Source: an uncultured Anaerolineales bacterium | Lineage (GTDB): Bacteria > Chloroflexota > Anaerolineae > Anaerolineales > UBA11657 | Assembly: GCA_913031335.1 (NCBI GenBank) | Contig: CAJWGI010000024.1 | Location: 1-9,947, forward strand | DNA length: 9,947 bases | Reading direction: 5' to 3' | In this document: positions 1 to 5,776 of the stretch, piece by piece | Numbering within the stretch: the stretch's first letter is position 1 | How the letters are laid out: every line of letters begins with the position of its first letter | Notes under the pieces: model-generated | Database searches by the model: none | Told to the model about the DNA's origin: nothing | What the model saw: the letters and a program-made list of their open reading frames with translations, nothing else | Position numbers and translations under genes: made by a program

Positions 1-1042
1 AAAACCCGGCGCCCAACCCATCCAGATCCGCTTGATCTCCCCCGGCGATTATCGTTTCAAATTCAGATGCTTCCTCCGGGTATTCCTCCCGATACGCAAC
101 CAGCAGTGTCAGCCACTTCTTGCGCCGCTCAACCCCACGAAGTGCAGCCTTGCCAAGCGGATCCCCAGCTCCCTGCGGAACATAGAAACTGCGCTCCTCC
201 GGCAACCCCAGCGCCCGCTTGGTCAGCCGCACTTCATCCTCGCCAAGCGGCTCTCCATGCGCCTTCGCCGTGCCGGCCCGATTAGGGCTTCCATACCCAA
301 TCACGGTGCGGCACGCAATCACAGACGGCTTCGCAGACTCCGTCCGCGCCGCTTGAAGCGCAGCCGCCACGCTCTCCGGGTCATGCCCATCAGCGTCGCC
401 GGTGTGCCAACCATAGGATTCGAATCGTTGCAGCGCGTTCTCGCCCGTCGCCAGTGAGGTCGCGCCGTCGATGCTGATTCCGTTTGCATCCCACAGCACG
501 ATTAAACGTCCGAGCCCCAGATGCCCGGCGAGAGAACATGCCTCGTGAGAAATGCCCTCCATTAAGCAGCCGTCACCGGCAACAACGTACGTATAGTGAT
601 CGATTAGCTCGAAGTCAGGTTGATTGAAGCGGGTGGCCAACCAGCGTTCCGCGATCGCCATTCCTACGCCATTCGCCAGGCCCTGACCCAACGGCCCAGT
701 GGTAGTTTCAACTCCGGGGGTATGCCCGTATTCCGGATGACCTGGGGTGCGGCTTCCCCACTGCCTAAATTCCCTGATGTCATCAAGGGAAAGATCGAAG
801 CCACTAAGATGCAACAGCGCGTACAGCAGCATGCTGCCGTGGCCCGCAGAAAGCACAAACCGATCACGGTTTGGCCACTTCGGGTCCGCTGGGTCAAACG
901 AGAGAAAGCGCGACCACAACACCACACCAGCTTCCGCCATACCCAGCGGCATACCCGGGTGTCCAGAGTTCGCACGTTGCACGGCATCCATCACCAGCCC
1001 GCGCACCACGTTCGCACACAGGCGCTCGCTCTGGATACCCAT
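1..1042 (-). CDS. tkt: Transketolase, N-terminal part (cut by window edge)
   Basis: Transketolase moves two-carbon ketol units between sugar phosphates using thiamine diphosphate. In the Calvin cycle it helps rebuild pentose phosphates for phosphoribulokinase. About 347 residues are visible, covering the pyrophosphate-binding domain; the PP-type and C-terminal domains lie beyond base 1. Seen in the translation: NSGHPG at residues 25-30 with substrate/cofactor His28, the GHGS loop with His68, RTPGHPE with His102, TTGPLGQG at 114-121, and the thiamine diphosphate/metal motif starting GDG at 156-158 and ending at Asn187 (LWDANGISIDG). These match the E. coli enzyme closely in order and spacing. 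The ATG at 1042 is chosen because it gives the usual short lead-in of 18 residues before DAVQ; a stop lies in frame further upstream and no strong Shine-Dalgarno site is seen. It starts 35 bases after the prk stop, so it is probably the fourth gene of the carbon-fixation operon. Confidence 0.95.
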   Translation of the reverse strand, partial: MGIQSERLCANVVRGLVMDAVQRANSGHPGMPLGMAEAGVVLWSRFLSFDPADPKWPNRDRFVLSAGHGSMLLYALLHLSGFDLSLDDIREFRQWGSRTPGHPEYGHTPGVETTTGPLGQGLANGVGMAIAERWLATRFNQPDFELIDHYTYVVAGDGCLMEGISHEACSLAGHLGLGRLIVLWDANGISIDGATSLATGENALQRFESYGWHTGDADGHDPESVAAALQAARTESAKPSVIACRTVIGYGSPNRAGTAKAHGEPLGEDEVRLTKRALGLPEERSFYVPQGAGDPLGKAALRGVERRKKWLTLLVAYREEYPEEASEFETIIAGGDQADLDGLGAGF

Positions 1043-1077
1043 CAGCTTTGCCGACTCACCGTTGCACCCAATCAATG

Positions 1078-2100
1078 TCAGTCATCGCGGCCAATCTCAC
1101 CTCCAATCGCACTGGCGGCCGAGGTGGCCGCCAGCCGCCGAAGTGCCGCGACCGGCGCCGCAAACGGCATATCTGAAAGGTCTCTGTACTTCCGCAACAC
1201 ATGGTATACGAGCAACAGTTGCGTCAGCGCCAGCGGATGGCTGTGCCGCACCGCCAACTTGTCTTGATAATCACCAAACTCTTCCTCATCAACGGGCTGC
1301 AAATCCGGGAGGTGCTGCCAGATTGCCAACTCAAGCTCAGCAGCTTTTTCAGCCGTCACCCCGCCTTCGATTTCAAGAAAATCCACCGGGCGACCGTTAT
1401 CCCGTCCCAGCTGCAAGCTAATATCCGCAGACGACCCCCTGTCGTTGTCGAATAGATAGCTTAAGTCCGGATGCGGTATTGTCGGCCGCAGAACCAGGCT
1501 CACATTCAGATTAGCGCCAGCATCCTCAACGGATGACCCCTCCGGCGGATAAAAGCGCACCACTATGTCGGCGAATTCCCGCTGCGGCATAATACTCTTC
1601 GCCGTATCTTCTCTCCGCTTCGCCAGCGAGGCGCGCACCTGTTCCACTGTATAGCCTCTGTTGGCAGTGTCGCGCTTAATTTTCCACAGTTCGCGCAGCT
1701 CGTCCGCCGGGTCTAGGAAGACTTTCACATCATAAAAACCGCGCAGCACAGGCGTAGCGAATCCAAGCAAACCCTCGACAATAACCACCTCTGCCGGCTC
1801 CACGTACTCCGGCCGGACCAATGAGCCGTTCGAGTGATCATAAACAGGCTTTAGAATCGGCTGTCCATAGTGCAGCCGTTCCATGTGAAGCTGCATTATG
1901 TCTAGGTGGTTGCTCTGCGGATGGAGGGCAGACACTCCCATCGCGGCGCGTTCATAACGGTCGTACCTGTGGTAATCATCGCTACACACATGCGTGACGC
2001 GCTCGGTTCCCAGTATATTCACCAAGCCTTGCGTCACCGTAGTCTTGCCGGCAGCGCTATCGCCAACGATGCCGATAATAATTGGCCGCTGTGCTCTCAT
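1078..2100 (-). CDS. prk: Phosphoribulokinase
   Basis: Phosphorylates ribulose 5-phosphate with ATP to give ribulose 1,5-bisphosphate, the RuBisCO substrate; a signature enzyme of the Calvin cycle, expected in the cytoplasm. The protein is 340 residues, nearer the cyanobacterial/plant type (about 330-350) than the proteobacterial type (about 290). The P-loop GDSAAGKTT spans residues 13-21, the catalytic acidic pair is in CSDDYH (Asp41, Asp42), followed by a Walker-B-like VIVEGLLGF and the basic KRDTANRGYT segment typical of the family. The P-loop has Ala-Ala-Gly-Lys where plant and cyanobacterial enzymes carry the thioredoxin-sensitive Cys (GCGKS), so that redox switch should be missing (inference). 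The ATG overlaps the RuBisCO stop as ATGA and is preceded by GAGG seven bases upstream, which implies translational coupling and near-matched expression. The 3' end contains a strong hairpin (separate entry). Confidence 0.96.
   Translation of the reverse strand: MRAQRPIIIGIVGDSAAGKTTVTQGLVNILGTERVTHVCSDDYHRYDRYERAAMGVSALHPQSNHLDIMQLHMERLHYGQPILKPVYDHSNGSLVRPEYVEPAEVVIVEGLLGFATPVLRGFYDVKVFLDPADELRELWKIKRDTANRGYTVEQVRASLAKRREDTAKSIMPQREFADIVVRFYPPEGSSVEDAGANLNVSLVLRPTIPHPDLSYLFDNDRGSSADISLQLGRDNGRPVDFLEIEGGVTAEKAAELELAIWQHLPDLQPVDEEEFGDYQDKLAVRHSHPLALTQLLLVYHVLRKYRDLSDMPFAAPVAALRRLAATSAASAIGGEIGRDD
1112..1134 (-). repeat. Perfect 9-bp inverted repeat near prk 3' end
   Basis: Arms CTGGCGGCC and GGCCGCCAG are perfectly complementary with a 5-base loop. 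They would form a very stable GC-rich hairpin in the mRNA, about 30 bases before the prk stop and 70 bases before the transketolase start. No T-run follows, so it is not a classical terminator. It lies in an Ala-rich coding stretch (LAATSAAS), so it may simply reflect codon composition; a role in mRNA stability or in dampening downstream expression is possible but unproven. Confidence 0.4.
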
Positions 2101-3476
2101 TTTGTGACCTCGAAACTGACTTCTGCCCAGAGGTCCATAGCCTCGCGAAGCTCGGCGCAGCCCTTGGCGGCGTGCTCCAAGGTCTGCCCCGACGCAATGG
2201 CCTCAGTGGCCACTCGGTTGGCCGTGGCTCCGGCCCGGCTACCGCGTGGGTGCCCATGCGTGCCACCGCCAAACAACCAGAAGGCGTCGTTCCCGTAAAT
2301 CTGATGTAGTTCAGGAATATGATGCACATGGATTCCCCCGGACGCAGTCGGCCACGCCGTCTTCAAACCGCCGAAATCCTGTTCAAAGTAGATTCCCCGC
2401 TCATGATTTACAGGCACAACGCGTTCGCGCAGAAAATCAATGATGCCTAGGGTATCGTTCCACGAGCCTTCCAGCTTGCCCACCACAGTACCGGTGTGCA
2501 GATGGTCCCCTCCCGTCAGCCGCAACCACTTGGCCACCACGCGCATGTGGATTCCGTGATTGATCTGGCGCGTGAAGACAGCGTGCATCGCACGGTGGCA
2601 ATGCACAATCATGTCCAGTTCGCGCGCGCGTTTGAAGAAGTCGGCCGAGGCGGCGAAACCGGCGGTCAGGAAATCGAACATGCACATTCGCGCACCGAGG
2701 CTGTGCGCATACTCCAGCCGCCGCAAACATTCCTCAGTCGAACCGGCAGTACAGTTGTGCCAATGGCCCTTGAATTCAGCGCTCTCATTCATGACATTCT
2801 GTACCGCCTCTTGGGCATACATGAAACGGTCTCGCCAGCGGCTAAAAGGCTGGCTATTCATATTCTCATCGTCTTTGGTCGTATCAAGACCGCCCACAAG
2901 ACACTCGTAAATGATGGTGGCATACGCCTTCGGAGGCAGTCCCAATTTCGGTTTAACCGTGCCGCCGACCAGCGGCCGATCCCACTTGTCCGACCACACC
3001 CGTTCGTCATAGATACCGACACCCGGCCCGGGAAAGGTCTTCACCAGTGCGACCGGAATACGCATGTCCTCAAGACGCAAAGCGCTCACGGCTTTGAATC
3101 CGAACACATTGCCGACAATCGAGGACATGATGTTCACCACGCTGTTCTCCTCGAATAGGTCCAGTGGATACGCGATAAAAGCGATGTCCTCCTCAATTCG
3201 ATAGACTTTCGCCTTGTAGAAATCAAGGTCGGTAAGGTGACGCGACCACACCTCTGTCCAGGTACCGGTAGACGATTCCGCTGCCACCGCCGCCGCCGCC
3301 TCAATTACATCCACGCCCCCCTTGGGTTGAATGCGAAAGGCACACAATAGGTCAGTGTCCGCAGGAACATATCCGGGCACATAATAATCGCGTGCATACG
3401 CGCGCACCCCCGCCTTGTACTTCTCACTAACCTTCGCGCTCACCGGCCCACCGGATGTTGTTGTCGTGTTTGCCAC
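2097..3476 (-). CDS. rbcL: RuBisCO large subunit, Form I-like, no adjacent small subunit
   Basis: Ribulose-1,5-bisphosphate carboxylase/oxygenase catalytic subunit, 459 residues, fixing CO2 onto ribulose bisphosphate. All active-site residues are present: Glu67, Thr72 and Trp73 in ESSTGTW (spinach 60, 65, 66), Asn123, Lys175 and Lys177 (TVKPKLGL), carbamylated Lys201 with Asp203 and Glu204 (TKDDEN), His294 and Arg295, His327, loop-6 Lys334 (GTVVGKLEG), Ser379 and Gly381, Gly403 and Gly404. From Asn123 onward the numbering equals the spinach enzyme. The N-terminal domain is about 7 residues shorter between YRIE and FIAYP, and the C-terminal helix region is about 11 shorter. GGGTHGHPRGSRAGA resembles Form II/III enzymes, whereas ESSTGTW and SIVGNVFGFKA are Form I-like. 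The GTG at 3476 is chosen for its GGGAG site 6 bases upstream; an upstream in-frame extension would run into the bisphosphatase gene. No rbcS is found next to it or elsewhere in the window. Form I', I'' or I-alpha is the likeliest class. Confidence 0.96.
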   Translation of the reverse strand: MANTTTTSGGPVSAKVSEKYKAGVRAYARDYYVPGYVPADTDLLCAFRIQPKGGVDVIEAAAAVAAESSTGTWTEVWSRHLTDLDFYKAKVYRIEEDIAFIAYPLDLFEENSVVNIMSSIVGNVFGFKAVSALRLEDMRIPVALVKTFPGPGVGIYDERVWSDKWDRPLVGGTVKPKLGLPPKAYATIIYECLVGGLDTTKDDENMNSQPFSRWRDRFMYAQEAVQNVMNESAEFKGHWHNCTAGSTEECLRRLEYAHSLGARMCMFDFLTAGFAASADFFKRARELDMIVHCHRAMHAVFTRQINHGIHMRVVAKWLRLTGGDHLHTGTVVGKLEGSWNDTLGIIDFLRERVVPVNHERGIYFEQDFGGLKTAWPTASGGIHVHHIPELHQIYGNDAFWLFGGGTHGHPRGSRAGATANRVATEAIASGQTLEHAAKGCAELREAMDLWAEVSFEVTK

Positions 3477-3482
3477 TATGCT

Positions 3483-3487
3483 CTCCC
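3483..3487 (-). promoter_or_regulatory. Ribosome binding site deciding the rbcL GTG start
   Basis: GGGAG on the minus strand, six bases before the GTG at 3476. It supports this start over an in-frame extension that would begin at about 3599, inside the preceding bisphosphatase gene, and would add 41 residues unlike any RuBisCO N-terminus. Confidence 0.7.
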
Positions 3488-3543
3488 TTCGCTGTTTGGT
3501 GCCCCACGCCCAATACGCGCAGAGGCGGTCTTCAATTCCTATT

Positions 3544-4539
3544 CTAATAAGGTATATCGCTAATCTGACGAAGCTTCTCCCAGCGATGATGCGATTCAAC
3601 CATGCGCCATGTGCCCGAACGCGATCGCGTAACCACCGAGGTGGTCACTGCGCCATCGCGCGTGTAACGCACGCCTCGCAGAAAGTCCCCTTCGGTGATT
3701 CCGGTCGCGGCGAAATAATGATCATTCCCGCCGACCATTTTCTCAGTAGAAAACTTGCCATCCAGGTCTAGACCGGCCTTCATTACGCGCTTGCGTTCCG
3801 CGTCTGACTGCGGAGCCAATCGCGCCTGAATCTCTCCCCCGAACCCGCGCATCGCGCAGGCTGTGGCTACGCCTTCTGGAGTGCCCCCAATACCCATCAA
3901 GGCGTTCACGCCGGTTCCGGGCAGCGCGGTCATTAGAGCGGGGGCCACATCGCCATCAGTAATCAGTCGGACGCGCGCACCGGCTTCCCGCACAGCGGCA
4001 ATTTTCTGCGCATTTCGCGCCCGATCTAGAATCACCACCGTGATCTCTTCCATGCGCATGCCTTTCGCCCCCGCTATGGCATGCAGGTTCTCCGCAACCG
4101 AGGCGTCGAGGTCAACTTTTCCCGATGCGGTCGGGCCTACCACCAGTTTGTCCATGTAAAACGCCGGTCCCGGTTGGTACATGGTGCCGCGCTCAGAAAC
4201 CGCAAGCACCGCGAGGGAATTGTGCACGCCTTTGGCGAGCAGATTGGTTCCTTCGACCGGATCCACTGCAACATCCACTTGCGGCCCGCTGCCATTGCCA
4301 ACACTCTCACCGTTGAAAAGCATAGGCGCGTTGTCTTTCTCACCCTCGCCAATAACAATCGTCCCGTCCATCCGCACCGTGCGCAGCAACACACGCATCG
4401 CATCCACAGCCGCGCGATCGCCAGATTCCTTCTGGCCCATGCCCACCCAGCGCGCGGCCGCCAGCGCAGCGGCCTCGGTCGCGCGAACCAGTTCCAAGCC
4501 TAAATTACGGTCGGGTTTTTCACTCATGGCCACCACCAT
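3544..4539 (-). CDS. glpX: Class II fructose-1,6-bisphosphatase (GlpX type)
   Basis: Hydrolyses fructose 1,6-bisphosphate to fructose 6-phosphate, a regeneration step of the Calvin cycle and of gluconeogenesis. At 331 residues it has the usual GlpX length. Visible family motifs are GDRAAVDAMR (Asp41), IVIGEGEKDNAPMLF (Glu65), the metal-binding DPVEGTN (Asp93, Glu96), and the late GIGGTPEGV loop. Cyanobacterial members of this class also hydrolyse sedoheptulose 1,7-bisphosphate; no separate enzyme for that step is seen here, so a dual role is plausible (inference). The ATG at 4539 is preceded by GAGG seven bases upstream; a second ATG at 4527 (MSEKPD) is an alternative. It is the first gene of the carbon-fixation operon, 67 bases ahead of rbcL, and follows the long non-coding stretch that should hold the operon promoter. 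Confidence 0.95.
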   Translation of the reverse strand: MVVAMSEKPDRNLGLELVRATEAAALAAARWVGMGQKESGDRAAVDAMRVLLRTVRMDGTIVIGEGEKDNAPMLFNGESVGNGSGPQVDVAVDPVEGTNLLAKGVHNSLAVLAVSERGTMYQPGPAFYMDKLVVGPTASGKVDLDASVAENLHAIAGAKGMRMEEITVVILDRARNAQKIAAVREAGARVRLITDGDVAPALMTALPGTGVNALMGIGGTPEGVATACAMRGFGGEIQARLAPQSDAERKRVMKAGLDLDGKFSTEKMVGGNDHYFAATGITEGDFLRGVRYTRDGAVTTSVVTRSRSGTWRMVESHHRWEKLRQISDIPY

Positions 4540-4546
4540 TTAATGC

Positions 4547-4550
4547 CCTC
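4547..4550 (-). promoter_or_regulatory. Ribosome binding site of the bisphosphatase gene
   Basis: GAGG on the minus strand with a seven-base spacer to the ATG at 4539. It favours that start over the ATG twelve bases further on. Confidence 0.55.
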
Positions 4551-4649
4551 GTGAATACGCACATCACTACACCAATGCTATCGCATGCGGGCTCGCTATC
4601 CTACATGCGCCCGAATGGTTCGCATTAACGAAAAGGATGGTCACGCGGC

Positions 4650-4663
4650 TACCCATTTGGGTG
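4650..4663. repeat. Short inverted repeat, possible operator half-sites
   Basis: ACCCA-TT-TGGGT is a perfect 5-bp inverted repeat with a 2-base centre, preceded by T. The left half reads TACCCAT, which fits the TACYNMT heptamer known for NarL-type regulators, although the right half does not complete the classical 7-2-7 palindrome. It lies about 110 bases upstream of the bisphosphatase start. Weak evidence on its own. Confidence 0.25.
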
Positions 4664-4703
4664 GCTCACGCTCACACGCACCCAGCCCTCACCATTGTGG
4701 TAA

Positions 4704-4709
4704 ATCATA
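4704..4709 (-). promoter_or_regulatory. Possible -10 element for the carbon-fixation operon
   Basis: On the minus strand the hexamer TATGAT matches the sigma-70 -10 consensus at 5 of 6 positions. No good -35 hexamer lies 16-19 bases upstream, as is common at activator-dependent promoters. Transcription would start near 4697, giving a leader of roughly 160 bases. This is a candidate only. Confidence 0.25.
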
Positions 4710-4741
4710 TGTGCCCTTCCGTAAATACCGTGGTCTCTACT

Positions 4742-4764
4742 TACATGTACAACCTTGAAGGTTG
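4742..4764. repeat. Tandem palindromes, candidate regulator binding site
   Basis: An 8-base palindrome TACATGTA (4742-4749) is followed directly by a 15-base palindrome, CAACCTT-G-AAGGTTG (4750-4764), with perfect 7-bp arms. The larger one is centred about 60 bases upstream of the transcription start expected from the TATGAT hexamer at 4704, a typical activator position. Which protein binds is unknown; the adjacent response regulator is a candidate by position only. Confidence 0.4.
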
Positions 4765-4819
4765 GAGTAAGAGTTGAGCCGCGGTAGCATCAGCCCTTCT
4801 TAGACCAACCCAGTCAAAG

Positions 4820-4833
4820 GCGCACAGGTGCGC
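4820..4833. repeat. 6-bp perfect inverted repeat
   Basis: GCGCAC-AG-GTGCGC, a perfect 6-bp inverted repeat with a 2-base centre, upstream of the palindromes at 4742-4764. There is no T-run beside it, so it is more like a protein-binding site or chance symmetry than a terminator. Confidence 0.3.
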
Positions 4834-5074
4834 GAACCTACAGACAGCTCACCCAAGCACCATGTTGCAGGATTATTAATTCTCTGAAAGCAAATCCAAT
4901 TACTTTCCCATTAGGTACGTTTTTGACGCCATAACCGAGGAGGACAATAACGGGTCATGCGGCCCCTCAGTAACATGCCTGGAAAATGTCACAGATTCAA
5001 ATCAGGAAATGAGCTATTCGTTAAGTCGTTCACCCCACGCTGCACGGGTAGCTGAATCCATGCACAAAACCGGA

Positions 5075-5109
5075 GTAGCGATTCGTAATTTCGCGATATT
5101 AGCGACTAC
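5075..5109. repeat. Imperfect AT-rich inverted repeat after the response regulator gene
   Basis: TAATTTCGCGATATTA (5086-5101) is palindromic at 14 of 16 positions and is flanked by GTAG and CTAC, forming a longer imperfect inverted repeat. It starts about 50 bases after the response-regulator stop. On the minus strand a GGTTTTG tract follows within about 10 bases, so a weak terminator is possible, but the stem is AT-rich and interrupted. Confidence 0.25.
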
Positions 5110-5161
5110 ATGAGCAATCAGGTCGCCTTCCGGATTTCAGCCGTCGCACAGCGGATCAGGT

Positions 5162-5776
5162 TTAGCGTTCCAGGAACTTACGAGTAGCTTCCGTGCGGTT
5201 TGACACCTCAAGACGCCGGTAAATATTCTGCAAGTGAAACTTCACCGTGTTCTCCGAGATGTGCAACCGCGAGGCCACCTCGGCGTTGCCCATACCCTCG
5301 GCAACCAGCGAGAGTACCTCGGTCTCGCGCTCAGACAGCGCAGCGGGCCCAGCGTCACGGGCATCGTACAGCCAGCGCCGCGCAGCCGCCGGGAAGACTA
5401 GCTGCCCGTCCGCCGCCTGCCGGATGGCATTCACCGTGCGTTCAGGAGGGTCCGTTTTCAAGACAAGCCCGTCAGCTCTGGCAGCCATTACCGATTGCAG
5501 TGTCTGCCCATCATCATACGCGGTCAGGATGAGCACCTTCGTCCCGGCATGTTTTTCGCGAATGCGCTGGAGACAAGTCAAGCCGTCCATATACGGCATG
5601 CGAATGTCAACTACAGCCACATCCGGCCGAAAGCGCTCTACTGCGTCGAGCAAGCGTTCACCATCGGTGGCAGTGGCGACCACGCGGATGCCTTTCTGTC
5701 CGCCAAGCAAACTACGTAGCCCCTCCAGTACCAGCGCGTGGTCATCGGCCAGAACAACCCGGACCACGTCAGGCAT
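5162..5776 (-). CDS. NarL/FixJ-family response regulator
   Basis: A two-component response regulator of 204 residues, expected to bind DNA when phosphorylated. The receiver domain (about residues 4-120) has the acidic pair Asp11-Asp12, phosphoacceptor Asp57 (VVDIRMPYMDG), Thr85 and Lys107, so it should be fully active. The C-terminal LuxR-type helix-turn-helix (about 145-204) shows LSERETEVLSLVAEG and NTVKFHLQNIYRRL. The ATG at 5776 overlaps the kinase stop by 8 bases and has GAGG nine bases upstream; an upstream TTG in frame is less likely. The overlap and matched families make the upstream kinase its partner. Target genes are not known from sequence. The carbon-fixation operon lies directly downstream across a 620-base regulatory gap, making it one possible target. 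Confidence 0.93.
   Translation of the reverse strand: MPDVVRVVLADDHALVLEGLRSLLGGQKGIRVVATATDGERLLDAVERFRPDVAVVDIRMPYMDGLTCLQRIREKHAGTKVLILTAYDDGQTLQSVMAARADGLVLKTDPPERTVNAIRQAADGQLVFPAAARRWLYDARDAGPAALSERETEVLSLVAEGMGNAEVASRLHISENTVKFHLQNIYRRLEVSNRTEATRKFLER

Larger units (their letters stand above)
4540..5161. other. Gene-free regulatory region upstream of the carbon-fixation operon
   Basis: About 620 bases with no convincing coding sequence on either strand and visibly less GC than the flanking genes, especially around 4865-4930. It separates the response regulator (ending at 5162) from the bisphosphatase gene (starting at 4539), both on the minus strand, so it should contain the operon promoter. 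It holds several short inverted repeats (listed separately) and a TATGAT hexamer. I recognise no tRNA, riboswitch or other known RNA, and see no clear rho-independent terminator for the gene to its right. Confidence 0.7.

Noticed and set aside
1112..1134. Hairpin as a rho-independent terminator of prk
   Set aside because: No T-run follows it and the coding sequence continues through it to the stop.
620..1267. Long plus-strand open frames opposite transketolase and phosphoribulokinase
   Set aside because: They are antisense to genes with clear family motifs, and their translations are Arg/His/Pro-rich without recognisable domains.
2496..3158. 220-residue plus-strand open frame opposite rbcL
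   Set aside because: The minus-strand frame encodes RuBisCO with every catalytic residue; the antisense frame is a by-product of codon use.
3477..3599. In-frame upstream extension of the RuBisCO gene by 41 residues
   Set aside because: It overlaps the bisphosphatase gene, has no RuBisCO similarity, and the GTG at 3476 has a good ribosome binding site.
4957..5055. Small plus-strand reading frame (about 32 residues, starting MRPLSNM) with GAGGAGG upstream
   Set aside because: The spacing from the purine-rich site to ATG is about 13 bases, too long, and the peptide is unlike any known protein; chance is likely.
4540..5161. tRNA, riboswitch, CRISPR or insertion-sequence remnant in the long gap
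   Set aside because: No cloverleaf with a T-loop motif, no repeat array, no terminal inverted repeats with a transposase, and no recognisable riboswitch core were seen.
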